From assembly GCA_019694835.1 (NCBI GenBank), contig JAIBBE010000016.1, positions 62,001 to 126,000 of the forward strand: a DNA stretch of 64,000 bases, written 5' to 3'. The notes under the pieces are model-generated. The model was not told the origin of the DNA and searched no databases. It was given only the letters and a program-made list of their open reading frames with translations. The position numbers and the translations under genes were made by a program. Source of the DNA: Fimbriimonadaceae bacterium. GTDB taxonomy: Bacteria > Armatimonadota > Fimbriimonadia > Fimbriimonadales > Fimbriimonadaceae. Positions 1 through 8,350 of the stretch are shown here, one piece after another. Position 1 is the first letter of the stretch. Every line of letters starts with the position of its first letter.

Positions 1-7
1 ATCTTCC

Positions 8-865
8 ATGATCACCATCGAAGATCTCGTTCGGAAGACGCCGGACCTCCCGTCGATTCCGGCCGCCGCCCTGCGCGTCATTCGAGAGACCGATTCGAGT
101 ACCAGTTCTGCTGGAAGCGTCGCCCATATCCTCGCCCAGGACCAGGCTTTGAGCGTTCGCGTCTTGCGCCTTGCGAACAGCGCCTACTACGGGATGTCGC
201 GAAAGATAGCCGATCTATCTGAAGCCGTCATCGTTCTCGGCATGCGCTCGATTCGCAACCTGGCCATGGTCGCCTCGACCTATCCGTGGATGGTCCGTCC
301 GCTGGCTGGATACTGCCTCGGACCGCGACAGCTCTGGACGCATTCGTTCGGTGTCGCCATTGGTGCCCAGTCGATCGCTGAAAAAGCGAAGCTACCCAGC
401 GTCGAATCCGCCTTTACGGCTGGACTTTTGCATGACCTGGGAAAAGTTGCCCTCTCGATCTGGCTCGAAAACAAAGTCGCGGCACTCATCGCGCTGGCGA
501 ACCGAGACGGGCTCACGTTCGACCAGGCCGAGCGCAAGGTGTTGGGGTTCGATCACACCGAGGTCGGTCAGTACATGGCCGAACAGTGGAACCTGCCCGA
601 CACCCTTGTGAACGCGATTCGCTATCACCACGAGCCGAACCTCTGCTACCCGCACTGCAAGGTCGTGGACTGCGTCCACATAGCCGACTACCTTACGATG
701 ACGATGGGCTTCGGTCTCGGCGGCGATGGTCTCCAATACGGATTCTGCGAGGAAGCCTTGGATCGACTGGGGCTCACACTACTGGATCTCGACGAGATCA
801 CCGATACTTTTGTCATGGCCTACGAAGGCTACGAATCACTCTTCTCGGAGTTGCAGGTCGCATGA
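8..865 (+). CDS. HDOD-domain signalling protein
   Basis: A 285-residue protein that is almost entirely an HDOD domain, a metal-independent relative of the HD phosphohydrolases that usually works as a protein-interaction or output module in signal transduction. Visible family marks are the NSAYYG segment near residue 57, the following helix ending VLGMRSIRNLAM, and HDLGK near residue 142. No second domain (EAL, GGDEF, receiver) is attached. Its TGA overlaps the ATG of cheB (ATGA), so it is translationally coupled to the chemotaxis genes and probably belongs to their output. The start is the first ATG in the window. An earlier start outside the window cannot be excluded, but the N-terminus looks natural for the family. 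Confidence 0.85.
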   Translation: MITIEDLVRKTPDLPSIPAAALRVIRETDSSTSSAGSVAHILAQDQALSVRVLRLANSAYYGMSRKIADLSEAVIVLGMRSIRNLAMVASTYPWMVRPLAGYCLGPRQLWTHSFGVAIGAQSIAEKAKLPSVESAFTAGLLHDLGKVALSIWLENKVAALIALANRDGLTFDQAERKVLGFDHTEVGQYMAEQWNLPDTLVNAIRYHHEPNLCYPHCKVVDCVHIADYLTMTMGFGLGGDGLQYGFCEEALDRLGLTLLDLDEITDTFVMAYEGYESLFSELQVA

Positions 866-1896
866 GCAGGACCCGCGTGCTCGTCGTCGATGACTCGCCG
901 TTCATTCGGCGTGTGCTCACCGACTGGCTGAAGTCGACCGACGAGTTCGATGTCGTCGGAGTCGCGGCAAATGGCGAAGAGGCATTGGCTCAGACCCTAA
1001 CGCTCAAGCCCGACGTCATCACGCTCGACGTCGAAATGCCGGTCCGGGACGGCCTCTGGGCTCTCGATCAGATCATGAAGGCGCAACCCACGCCCGTGAT
1101 CATGGTCAGCAGCGTTACCACTCAAGGTGCCGCCGCGACGCTCAAGGCGCTCGAACTCGGTGCTGCCGAGATCTTTGCCAAGCCGCAAGGCAGCAGCAGT
1201 CTCAAGTTCCTCGCGACCAAGGACGAACTGCTCGACAAGATTCGCGGTATCAAGCACGCGCGAGTCTCTCGCTCGTTCGCGATTACTCCGAAAGTGGCCG
1301 CGCCGCGGCACGGCACGAACAAAGTAGTCCTTATTGCCTCTTCGACCGGTGGTCCCAAGGCGCTTTCGGCGCTCTTCGCGGCTCTTCCGAAGGGGTTCCA
1401 AGCTCCCATCGCGATCGTCCAGCATATGCCGCCGGGGTTTACGAAGAGCCTTGCGCAGAGACTCGAGGGCCTCGGGACCATTGAGTGTAGGGAAGCCGAA
1501 GCCGGTGATGTCATGTCTCCGGGTCTGGCACTCCTTGCGCCAGCGGGGCTGCACATGGTGATCGGTGAGGGTGGCAAGATCGAGTTCGAAGATAGTCCAC
1601 GGGTTCACGGGGTCAAGCCAGCCGCAGATTTCATGTTCCAGAGCGGCGCCAAAGTTTACGGACCGCGAGTCGTCGGTGTCGTATTGACGGGGATGGGTCG
1701 CGACGGTGCCGATGGCGCGGTTGCGATTCGCAAAGCGGGCGGAACCGTGTTTGGCGAGGCCGAGAGCACAGCCATGATTTACGGCATGCCGCGCGCGGCG
1801 ATGATCGCTGGTGGCATCGACGCAGAATTCCCCATCAATGAGATGGCTCACGCGATTTCAGCTTCGCTGGTCGGGAGGGTAGCCCATGCTTCCTAA
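862..1896 (+). CDS. cheB: Chemotaxis protein-glutamate methylesterase CheB
   Basis: A 344-residue CheB, which removes methyl groups from (and deamidates) chemoreceptor glutamates when phosphorylated. The N-terminal receiver (about 1-120) has the phospho-acceptor Asp in LDVEMPVRDG near residue 55. The C-terminal esterase domain has the catalytic Ser in ASSTGGPKAL (about 158-165), His in VQHMPPGF (about 187) and Asp in GMGRDGADGAV (about 280). The reading frame is open further upstream, but ATG 862 is chosen because it overlaps the preceding stop and starts directly at the receiver (MSRTRVLVVDDS). It overlaps cheR by 11 bases, so HDOD-cheB-cheR-cheY-cheX reads as one operon. No CheA, CheW or receptor is in the window; they are presumably upstream. 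Confidence 0.95.
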   Translation: MSRTRVLVVDDSPFIRRVLTDWLKSTDEFDVVGVAANGEEALAQTLTLKPDVITLDVEMPVRDGLWALDQIMKAQPTPVIMVSSVTTQGAAATLKALELGAAEIFAKPQGSSSLKFLATKDELLDKIRGIKHARVSRSFAITPKVAAPRHGTNKVVLIASSTGGPKALSALFAALPKGFQAPIAIVQHMPPGFTKSLAQRLEGLGTIECREAEAGDVMSPGLALLAPAGLHMVIGEGGKIEFEDSPRVHGVKPAADFMFQSGAKVYGPRVVGVVLTGMGRDGADGAVAIRKAGGTVFGEAESTAMIYGMPRAAMIAGGIDAEFPINEMAHAISASLVGRVAHAS

Positions 1897-2698
1897 GCAA
1901 GAAGACTGGAAGACCTTTTACGATGCGATGAAGCGCCGATCGGGGCTGGATCTTTACAAGTATAAGGCTCAGCAGCTCCAAAGGCGCATTCTCAGCATGA
2001 TGGAAGCGCGCAAGGTCGACAGCCTTGCTGACTTCTGGACGTGGCTCGACTCATCGCCCGAGAACATCACGTGGTTTATGGACAAGCTCGCGATCAACGT
2101 TTCCGAGCTGTTCCGCAACCCGGAGAAGTGGCTCGAAATGCGACATAAGGTCATCCCTGACCTCTTGAGTCGAAGCAATGGCCTAAAGATTTGGAGTGCG
2201 GGCTGCAGCTATGGTGCAGAAGCCTACTCGATGGCGACTCTGCTCGAAGCTCACTTTCCTGGGCGACATCAGGTCGTGGGATCAGATATCGACCAAGCCG
2301 CACTCAGCCAAGCACGCGAGGGCCGCTTTACCGAAGCCGATATGCGCTGTGTCCCGGCGGAGTACAAACTGAAGTACTTCCTGCAGTCGGGCAGCGAATG
2401 GCTGGCGAGGCCCGAACTCAAGAAGTACGTCAGTTTCAAAACGGGCAACTTGCTCGAAGATCGATTTGACAGCGGGTTTGACATGATCATGTGTCGAAAC
2501 GTCGTCATTTACTTTACAGATGACGCGAAGAACCAACTTTACGAGAAGTTCGTCGCTGCGCTTAAGCCGAATGGGATATTGTTCGTCGGGAGTACGGAAC
2601 GTGTCTTCACGTACAAAGAACTGGGGCTCGAAACGAAGCTTCCGTTCTTCTATGCGAAAGGCAGCAATGGGGAAAACAAATGGCGAAACGCATCTTAA
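1886..2698 (+). CDS. cheR: Chemotaxis protein methyltransferase CheR
   Basis: A 270-residue SAM-dependent methyltransferase that methylates glutamates on chemoreceptors, opposing CheB. The N-terminal helical domain (about 1-85) is followed by the SAM-binding motif IWSAGCSYGAEAYSMA near residue 102; the usual form is STGEEPYS, so the loop is slightly divergent. MCRNVVIYF near residue 200 is the typical CheR motif. It has no C-terminal pentapeptide-binding or TPR extension. It overlaps both cheB (11 bases) and cheY (19 bases), which indicates tight coupling. Confidence 0.95.
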   Translation: MLPKQEDWKTFYDAMKRRSGLDLYKYKAQQLQRRILSMMEARKVDSLADFWTWLDSSPENITWFMDKLAINVSELFRNPEKWLEMRHKVIPDLLSRSNGLKIWSAGCSYGAEAYSMATLLEAHFPGRHQVVGSDIDQAALSQAREGRFTEADMRCVPAEYKLKYFLQSGSEWLARPELKKYVSFKTGNLLEDRFDSGFDMIMCRNVVIYFTDDAKNQLYEKFVAALKPNGILFVGSTERVFTYKELGLETKLPFFYAKGSNGENKWRNAS

Positions 2699-3045
2699 TT
2701 ACCGATGATGCTCTCTTCATGCGGGTCACGCTGAAGAACATCCTGACTCAGAACGGATTTGAAGTTGTCGGCGAAGCCGAGAACGGTGCCCAATCGGTTA
2801 AGCTCTACAAAGAGCTTCAACCCGATTTGGTGACGATGGACATCACGATGCCCGAGATGGACGGCATTTCCGCTCTGAAGGAAATCAAGTCGCACGATCC
2901 GAATGCAAAAGTCGTGATGTGCTCGGCAATGGGCCAGAAGGGCATGGTCATCGAGGCGATTCAGGCAGGCGCAAAGGACTTCATCGTGAAGCCCTTCCAG
3001 CCCGACCGAGTCGTCGAAGCCGTTAACAAGCTGCTGGCAGCGTAA
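2680..3045 (+). CDS. cheY: CheY-type single-domain response regulator
   Basis: A 121-residue stand-alone receiver domain. The acidic pocket (TDD near residues 7-9), phospho-acceptor Asp in TMDITMPEMDG (about residue 53), the switch Ser/Thr segment VVMCSAMGQ and the conserved Lys in FIVKPF are all present, so it should be phosphorylated by CheA and act on the motor. It overlaps the cheR 3' end by 19 bases and is followed 17 bases later by cheX, the likely phosphatase for it. AGGAAGGGTGAA between cheY and cheX serves as the ribosome binding site for cheX. Confidence 0.95.
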   Translation: MAKRILITDDALFMRVTLKNILTQNGFEVVGEAENGAQSVKLYKELQPDLVTMDITMPEMDGISALKEIKSHDPNAKVVMCSAMGQKGMVIEAIQAGAKDFIVKPFQPDRVVEAVNKLLAA

Positions 3046-3062
3046 GGAAGGGTGAATTTACC

Positions 3063-3548
3063 ATGAAGGTAGAGTACATCAATCCTTTCGTTCAGGCCTC
3101 GGCATCGGTTATCGAAATGATGCTCGGGTTGACACCGGTGAGAGGCAATCTCACGGCTCGCCCCGAGGTGTTTACAACGCAGCAAGTCAACATTGTCTGC
3201 GGTGTAACCGGCGGCATCCAGGGTCAAGTGATCTATGGCATGTCGATGATGACAGCCGACAAGATCGCGTCTCGAATGCTGGGTCAGCCCGTCGTGACGT
3301 TTGACAAACTGGCAGCGTCAGCGATTGCCGAACTCGGCAATATGATCAGCGGCAATAGCATCACGCTCCTTGCGCAAGCGGGGTTTACCGCTGATATCAC
3401 ACCGCCGACGATTATTCGTGGATCTAACGTGAAGATTACGACACTGGATATCCCAGCCATCGTAATCCAAATGAATATCCCCGAGGTCGGCCTTCTCGAG
3501 ATCAACGTCAGTATCAAGGAAGCCGTCGCTCGAGCAGCAGCGGCCTAA
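3063..3548 (+). CDS. cheX: Chemotaxis phosphatase CheX-like protein
   Basis: A 161-residue protein of the CheC/CheX/FliY phosphatase fold that dephosphorylates CheY-P. The segment AIAELGNMISGN (about residues 87-98) carries the E-x2-N signature of the active-site helix. Only one such helix is seen, as in CheX; CheC has two. CheX normally acts as a homodimer. It is the last gene of the chemotaxis operon and is followed by a strong hairpin. A chemotaxis-unrelated CheX-like protein is possible, but the genomic position beside cheY supports the role. Confidence 0.85.
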   Translation: MKVEYINPFVQASASVIEMMLGLTPVRGNLTARPEVFTTQQVNIVCGVTGGIQGQVIYGMSMMTADKIASRMLGQPVVTFDKLAASAIAELGNMISGNSITLLAQAGFTADITPPTIIRGSNVKITTLDIPAIVIQMNIPEVGLLEINVSIKEAVARAAAA

Positions 3549-3572
3549 TCGAAGGAAGTTAAGATGCGAAGA

Positions 3573-3601
3573 GGGATCGATGCATAACCGGCATCGATCC
3601 C
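3573..3601. terminator. Hairpin between convergent cheX and lemA
   Basis: GGGATCGATGC and GCATCGATCCC form a perfect 11-bp stem with a 7-base loop. It sits between the end of the chemotaxis operon (+) and the end of lemA (-). There is no T-tract on either strand, so it is either a weak bidirectional terminator or an mRNA 3'-end stabiliser. Confidence 0.55.
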
Positions 3602-3610
3602 CGGACTTAC

Positions 3611-4168
3611 TTAGAATTGAACCTTGACCGGCTCACGCGCTGCCGCGTCATCCAGCTCGAACATTTCGCGCGACTTGAATCCGCCGATTCCCGCGAAGAT
3701 GCTGTCTGGAAAGCTCTCGATCTTGGTGTTGTATGTCGTCACGACATCGTTGTAATACTGCCGCGCAAAGGCAATTTTGTTCTCGGTGCTCTTGAGCTCT
3801 TCCTGAAGCGACAGCATGTTCTCGTTCGACCGTAACTCAGGGTAGGCCTCTGACAGGGCAAAGATGCCGGTGAGGGCTGACGTGACCTGGGCCTCAGCCG
3901 CCGCTTTTTCGTGCACTCCCTTGGCGCTCAATGCGCTATTTCGGGCCTCGATGACCCGCTGGAGCGTCGTTTGTTCGTGCTGCATGTATCCCTTGACGGT
4001 TTCCACCAGATTAGGGATCAGGTCATAGCGGCGCTTAAGCTGCACGTCGATTTGGGCCCATGCGCTCATCGTTTGCTGGCGCAGTGAGACGAGCCGGTTA
4101 TACGTGGCGATCATCCAGACCACCAGCAAAACCGCAACACCGAGAAGAACCCAAATGAGGATGCCCAT
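3611..4168 (-). CDS. lemA: LemA family membrane protein
   Basis: A 185-residue LemA protein: short N-terminal outside segment, one transmembrane helix (about 4-22, ILIWVLLGVAVLLVVWMIA), then the family's helical domain with SAWAQIDVQLKRRYDLIPNLVETVKGY near residue 37 and AYPELRSNENMLSLQEELKSTENKIAFARQYYND, both diagnostic. The biochemical role of the family is not settled; members often sit next to membrane TPM-domain or HtpX genes, which are not seen here. Start ATG has GGAAGGAAA upstream and a TACAAT box about 23 bases before it (4192-4197 on the complementary strand), so this gene has a normal leader. Confidence 0.92.
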   Translation of the reverse strand: MGILIWVLLGVAVLLVVWMIATYNRLVSLRQQTMSAWAQIDVQLKRRYDLIPNLVETVKGYMQHEQTTLQRVIEARNSALSAKGVHEKAAAEAQVTSALTGIFALSEAYPELRSNENMLSLQEELKSTENKIAFARQYYNDVVTTYNTKIESFPDSIFAGIGGFKSREMFELDDAAAREPVKVQF

Positions 4169-4250
4169 GATTTCCTTCCGCCTACGCCCCCATTGTACGT
4201 GAAACCGGGGGGCTGGGTTTCGAGGCGAGTTTCGTACCTCCCTTAGTCCA

Positions 4251-4288
4251 GACTATGCCTCCATCCGTGGGAGGATGGAGGCATAGTC
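4251..4288. repeat. Family C palindromic repeat, copy 1
   Basis: GACTATGCCTCCATC and GATGGAGGCATAGTC form a perfect 15-bp stem around CGTGGGAG. The core (GCCTCCATC, loop, GATGGAGGC) recurs in the opposite orientation at 11987-12012 and in a diverged form at 52067-52094. This copy lies just past the 3' end of the isomerase-like gene at 4295 on the minus strand. Confidence 0.8.
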
Positions 4289-4294
4289 CGGAGC

Positions 4295-5176
4295 CTAAGG
4301 GTTCGCGACGTAGGGGCCGCCACGACACGCCCTGAGATAGTTCAACGCGTGCACTTGCCCCGTCATCTCCAGTTCGTCCTTGTAGATCGGGTCGTGCCAG
4401 CCTTCGATGTCGATCGCGCCCGTGAACCCACCCTGGCGAAGGATAGTGATGATGTCCGTCCAATTCGTGTCGCCAAACCCCGGGGTGCGGTGATAGACGA
4501 CATCGACGCCCCCCCGGATTCCTTGCTCGCGGATGACGTCTTTGCAGACGGTCGCATCTTTGCCGTGGACGTGGTAAACCCGGCCCACCCACTTGCGGAG
4601 CTGCGGAATCGGGTCGATGAGGCTGACCATCTGGTGGCAGGGCTCCCATTCGAGGCCGAGCGTGTCGCCGGGGACCTCGTTGAACATCATTTCCCAAGCT
4701 CGCGGCGCGTGGGCAATGTTCCATTTGGGAGACTGCCACGTTCCGCCCATGTCGCAGTTCTCAAAAGCGATCTTGACGCCTTCGCCCTCGGCAACTTTGG
4801 CGAGGTGGCCGAAGACTTCCTTGAACTTCGGCATGCTCTGATCGACCGGACGATCCTCGAGGGCACCGGCGAATCCGCAGACGACCTTTGCATCGAAGTA
4901 CTTGCATGCCTTGATGAGGACCTCCCAATCAGCCGCCGTCTTCTCGTCTTGGAGCGGATTGCCATAGATTCCGACCGCGTTGATCACGGCTTGGTCGCCA
5001 ATGACGTCCTTGACTTCGCGGGCGTATTCGGGCAGCGAAATGTCGCCGATGTGGGCCCAGAGGGTCAGTTCGAAGGATTCGAAGCCGTGGGGAAGGATCT
5101 TGCGGATGTAGTCGGCGCCGTTGCTCATTCCGGCGAGGGTGCCGATGCGGATATCTTGATGGTTGACACGTGACAT
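4295..5176 (-). CDS. Sugar phosphate isomerase/epimerase-like TIM-barrel protein
   Basis: A 293-residue protein of the AP-endonuclease-2/xylose isomerase-like TIM barrel family. Likely metal ligands are visible in strand order: Glu in KIAFENC (about 146), the WEPCH segment (about 188), HVHGKD (about 221) and the Glu/His in DIEGWHD (about 267). There is no signal peptide, so it is cytosolic. The substrate cannot be told; relatives include hydroxypyruvate, tagatose and inosose isomerases or dehydratases. It stands alone, with lemA downstream on the same strand and a family C hairpin between. Confidence 0.82.
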   Translation of the reverse strand: MSRVNHQDIRIGTLAGMSNGADYIRKILPHGFESFELTLWAHIGDISLPEYAREVKDVIGDQAVINAVGIYGNPLQDEKTAADWEVLIKACKYFDAKVVCGFAGALEDRPVDQSMPKFKEVFGHLAKVAEGEGVKIAFENCDMGGTWQSPKWNIAHAPRAWEMMFNEVPGDTLGLEWEPCHQMVSLIDPIPQLRKWVGRVYHVHGKDATVCKDVIREQGIRGGVDVVYHRTPGFGDTNWTDIITILRQGGFTGAIDIEGWHDPIYKDELEMTGQVHALNYLRACRGGPYVANP

Positions 5177-5350
5177 GGAAGCGGCGAGGTTACCGTCTGG
5201 CGGGCGCGTGTCGCCGGAGTCGACCGCGGCGGTGCCCGCGCTCCCCGGTGAATTGGCGGCGAACCTGGCAACATGGCCAGCACTTCTGACTGCGGGTCAA
5301 CCGCCCCAAGAGATAAAATGAACTCATTCAGGGATGAGCGGAGGATTGGA

Positions 5351-6724
5351 TTGAAGAAAGTTATTCGGAGTTTTGGCCGTACATGGCCGATTGCGGCTTT
5401 GCTGGGCCTCGCCGGCTGCGCAGGTATTCAACGGGACTTCACTGGCGACGATGGGATGCACTTGCCCGATACGCTTGGCCAGTACGGTTCGCTTCTCGAC
5501 AGCGAGGAGTTCGGGCGCGCGCCCAAGGCGCTTCCTGCCGGAGCTTTTGGTGGCGGATTCACTCCTTTGGCGGTAACGTTGGACAACCTGCCGAGCATCG
5601 CGATGCAAGGTACGAATCAGCACCTTGGCAGCCCGGGATCGTGCGAGGCCCAGTCGTTTGGCTATGGCCTCGGCACCTACACCGCCGCCAATGGGGCGGG
5701 TTTCGATGCCAGCAAGCCGCAGAATCAGGTCAGCGCCGCCTATATGTACAAGTGGGCCCACCACGTGGAGAAGAAGGCCTGTCCGTCGGGTTCGGGAGCC
5801 CTTATCTACCTTGAAACGCTGATCGCTGGGGGCGCACCAACGGCTCAGGCTGTCCCGTACAAAGCTAACTGCGTCTACCTGGATTCGATCCGGATTCCCA
5901 CGCCGTCGGACACGAAGTTTCGGCTCGGCAGCTACGCAACCATCAACATTGCCGGCAATCCGCAGGCAGCCGTTGATCGAATCAAAGAGTACGTCGCAAA
6001 CGGTCAGGCGGTCGCCTTCTCTGGCCTCGTTCTCGAGGGCTACGGTGCCGGCCCGACCCTTCAGGATGGCGTGATCTACTCGACGGCTACGATCCCGAAT
6101 TCTGGCCATGGTCAGCTCATCGTTGGTTATGACGACACGATGGGTGATCCCGCCAACCCCGGAGCCTTCCTCGTCCAGAACAGCTTCGGCACGGGATGGC
6201 CGAAAGTGACCTCGCCAGCTCCCGCTGGCATGGTCTGGTGGTCGTACGACACATTCAAAGCAACCCAGAAACTAGCGGCGGTCGCTTTCCCCAGGAATAA
6301 CAACGTTCCGGCAGGAGCGAGCTTGGAGGCAGAAAATGCGGGGTTGCCCAAGGCGATTATCAGCCAGGCATTCCAGTACGCCTTCGACGGCTCGAGCCCG
6401 GCGAACTTGGTCCTGATGCACTGGTTTGCCGAGCCCGTGGAGCTTATTTCTGTAACAATTACCGAGCCGGGAGGCTCAGTTTCTGCCACCGGAATGTATC
6501 AACACAACATCGCAAACGGATACACTTACTTCAGTCGCAATGACGGTCGGTCATTCGTGGAAGGATATTACGGGGTGACCCTGAACGTCCGAACGCTCGA
6601 CGGAAGGACCGGCAGCTACAGCGGCACCGTGCTTGTCGGGGCGGCCGTACCCGGTTATCCGCCGACGACGATGCACGGCGCGTTCATCACGGGAACGACC
6701 GGAGCCGCCGCCGTCGTTAACTAG
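5351..6724 (+). CDS. Papain-like (C1-type) cysteine peptidase-like lipoprotein
   Basis: TTG 5351 is preferred over the in-frame ATGs at 5273 and 5318 because GGAGG lies 6 bases upstream and the protein then begins with a signal peptide ending in a lipobox (LLGLAGC, Cys near residue 22). The mature part has a C1-peptidase layout: oxyanion Gln and putative nucleophile in GSPGSCEAQSFGYG, His in SGHGQLIVGYDD, Asn in VQNSFGTGW (equivalent of NSWG). So the catalytic Cys/His/Asn set appears intact. The C-terminal 140 residues look like a beta-rich add-on domain. It is predicted to be anchored on the outer side of a membrane. Substrate is unknown; a binding-only role is possible. Confidence 0.75.
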   Translation: MKKVIRSFGRTWPIAALLGLAGCAGIQRDFTGDDGMHLPDTLGQYGSLLDSEEFGRAPKALPAGAFGGGFTPLAVTLDNLPSIAMQGTNQHLGSPGSCEAQSFGYGLGTYTAANGAGFDASKPQNQVSAAYMYKWAHHVEKKACPSGSGALIYLETLIAGGAPTAQAVPYKANCVYLDSIRIPTPSDTKFRLGSYATINIAGNPQAAVDRIKEYVANGQAVAFSGLVLEGYGAGPTLQDGVIYSTATIPNSGHGQLIVGYDDTMGDPANPGAFLVQNSFGTGWPKVTSPAPAGMVWWSYDTFKATQKLAAVAFPRNNNVPAGASLEAENAGLPKAIISQAFQYAFDGSSPANLVLMHWFAEPVELISVTITEPGGSVSATGMYQHNIANGYTYFSRNDGRSFVEGYYGVTLNVRTLDGRTGSYSGTVLVGAAVPGYPPTTMHGAFITGTTGAAAVVN

Positions 6725-6745
6725 AACCGACAAAGGAGAACTCAT

Positions 6746-7141
6746 ATGAAGACACTCAGCCTTATTCTCGCCGTATTCGCCGCCTCGTTCGCTTTCGCCC
6801 AGTGCGAAGATGGTTCGAAGGGTGCTTGTTGCTCCGGCAAGGTCGTTGCCAAGAAGGCCAACGGCGAAGCCGAATTCATGGCCGAGGCCCAGAAGATGAT
6901 GGCCGCCGCCGAGGGCAAGAAGGCATGCTGCAAGTCCACCGCCGCCAAGCCGATGGCTCGTGGCGACAAGGGTTGCTGCAACGAAGTTGGCACCCTTGCC
7001 AAGTTCAAGGTCTATGCCGACGGCAAGTACCATTTCTTCGGATGCAAGGACTCCGCCGCTGAGGCTCGAAAGGAGCTTGCCGCAAAGGGATTCGCGGTTG
7101 GCGATGTTCAGAAGGTTCGCAGTCGAGCCCGCATCGGCTAA
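6746..7141 (+). CDS. Small exported cysteine-rich protein
   Basis: A 131-residue protein with a clear signal peptide (MKTLSLILAVFAASFAFAQ) and strong Shine-Dalgarno AAAGGAGA. The mature part carries four Cys pairs or singles in repeated settings: GACCSG, KACCKS, KGCCNE and FGCKDS, with low-complexity Ala/Lys linkers. The tail FKVYADGKYHFFGCKDSAAEARKELAAKG resembles the end of a YHS/TRASH-type metal-binding unit. Binding of a soft metal in the periplasm is a reasonable guess but is not shown. It lies 21 bases after the peptidase-like gene and ends at a terminator. Confidence 0.7.
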   Translation: MKTLSLILAVFAASFAFAQCEDGSKGACCSGKVVAKKANGEAEFMAEAQKMMAAAEGKKACCKSTAAKPMARGDKGCCNEVGTLAKFKVYADGKYHFFGCKDSAAEARKELAAKGFAVGDVQKVRSRARIG

Positions 7142-7153
7142 GCCGCTATCTTG

Positions 7154-7186
7154 AAAGCCGGGGTTCACGAAGCGAACTCCGGCTTT
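7154..7186 (+). terminator. Rho-independent terminator after the Cys-rich gene
   Basis: AAAGCCGGGGTTC and GAACTCCGGCTTTT form a GC-rich stem (one G-T pair) with a 6-base loop ending in TTTT. It lies 13 bases after the stop codon. Confidence 0.85.
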
Positions 7187-7209
7187 TCTATGCGCATTGT
7201 TGTGCGGCT

Positions 7210-7351
7210 CCCCTCTCCAGCGCCCCAAAAATTCCTGTTCTTTCTTCAATCTGGCGGCGGAGGAGAGGGGCTGGGGGAGAGGTGACAAGACAAAATCTTG
7301 CCGCACTCGAGCCCCCCTCCCCAGCCCTCCCCCACGGGAGTGGGAGAGGGA
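7210..7351. repeat. Family D repeats (two parts)
   Basis: Part one has arms CCCCTCTCC (7210-7218) and GGAGAGGGG (7262-7270), then CTGGGGGAGAGGTGAC. Its stretch 7256-7286 matches 16421-16451 on the opposite strand at 30 of 31 positions. Part two (7312-7351) is nearly identical over 40 bases to 14441-14480, which lies inside cutC. The region fills the gap before the TPR gene. Confidence 0.8.
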
Positions 7352-7377
7352 GTGTGCCGATCTGGTAAACCCAAGCT

Positions 7378-8217
7378 ATGACCAGCGCCGAAATCGATGC
7401 ACTCTGGGACTTCAGCGACCCGGCCGCCACCGAAGTTCGGTTCCGCGAGGCCCTCATCCACGCCGAATCGCCCGAAATTCGGGCCGAAATCTCGACGCAA
7501 ATCGCCCGAACTCTGGGTCTTCAGCGCCGATTCGATGAGGCCCAGCAAGTTCTTGACGCACTCGACCCCGAAGCCACCAGCCCTCGTGTCGCGGTGCGCC
7601 GACTGCTGGAACAAGGCCGAGTCCTGAACTCCTCGGGGCGGAAGCAAGAAGCCATCGCCCCTTTTCAACTGGCCCTCGATCTCGCAGCAAAGGAGCCGGG
7701 AATGGACTACTACGCGGTCGACGCCGCCCACATGCTCGGCATCGCGACCGAAGGAAGTGCCAGCCTGGAATGGAACCTCCGCGCGATCGACATGGCCAAG
7801 GCTTCTCCCGACCCACGGGCGCAGAAATGGCTCGGCAGTCTGCTCAACAACACGGCATGGAGCCTCCATGACTTGGGTCGCCTAGAAGAAGCCCACGCGA
7901 TGTTCGTCGACGCCCTGGCCTTTCGCGAGCAGCATGGGACGGAGGAGACGATTCGAATCGCAAAGTGGTCGGTTGCCCGCGCTCTGCGCTCGCTTGGGCG
8001 GTTCGACAATGCCCTCGCGATTCAGAACGAACTGGCCGCCGCTGGCCATGACGACGGATACGTCGCCGAAGAACTAGGAGAACTCTGGCTCGCCAAAGGA
8101 GAACCGGAGCGCGCCAAGCCGTACTTTCAAGCTGCCTTCGCCAAACTCTCCCAGGACCCCTGGCTTTCGGCCAACGAACCAGACCGCTTGGCGCGCCTCA
8201 AATCGCTCGGCGAATAG
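7378..8217 (+). CDS. Tetratricopeptide-repeat protein
   Basis: A 279-residue soluble protein built of helical TPR-like pairs from about residue 25 to the C-terminus (for example AQQVLDALDPEAT, EAHAMFVDALAFREQHG, EPERAKPYFQAAFAKLS). It has no signal peptide or catalytic motif, so it is probably a cytosolic scaffold or binding protein. ATG 7378 has no Shine-Dalgarno. TAAACC lies 6 bases before it, a weak version of the box seen before several leaderless-looking genes in this window. No operon partner is evident. Confidence 0.7.
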   Translation: MTSAEIDALWDFSDPAATEVRFREALIHAESPEIRAEISTQIARTLGLQRRFDEAQQVLDALDPEATSPRVAVRRLLEQGRVLNSSGRKQEAIAPFQLALDLAAKEPGMDYYAVDAAHMLGIATEGSASLEWNLRAIDMAKASPDPRAQKWLGSLLNNTAWSLHDLGRLEEAHAMFVDALAFREQHGTEETIRIAKWSVARALRSLGRFDNALAIQNELAAAGHDDGYVAEELGELWLAKGEPERAKPYFQAAFAKLSQDPWLSANEPDRLARLKSLGE

Positions 8218-8350
8218 GCGAATTCCGCGAAATGGCACGACTTCTGCGTCGAAAGCGTTCTAAAGCGGTGGGGTTTCTCGGTGGATGAGCCGAAAAGGTA
8301 GCATTGAGCCCAACCAAAGAGATAGTAATAGTACGAGGAGAAACAAGATT

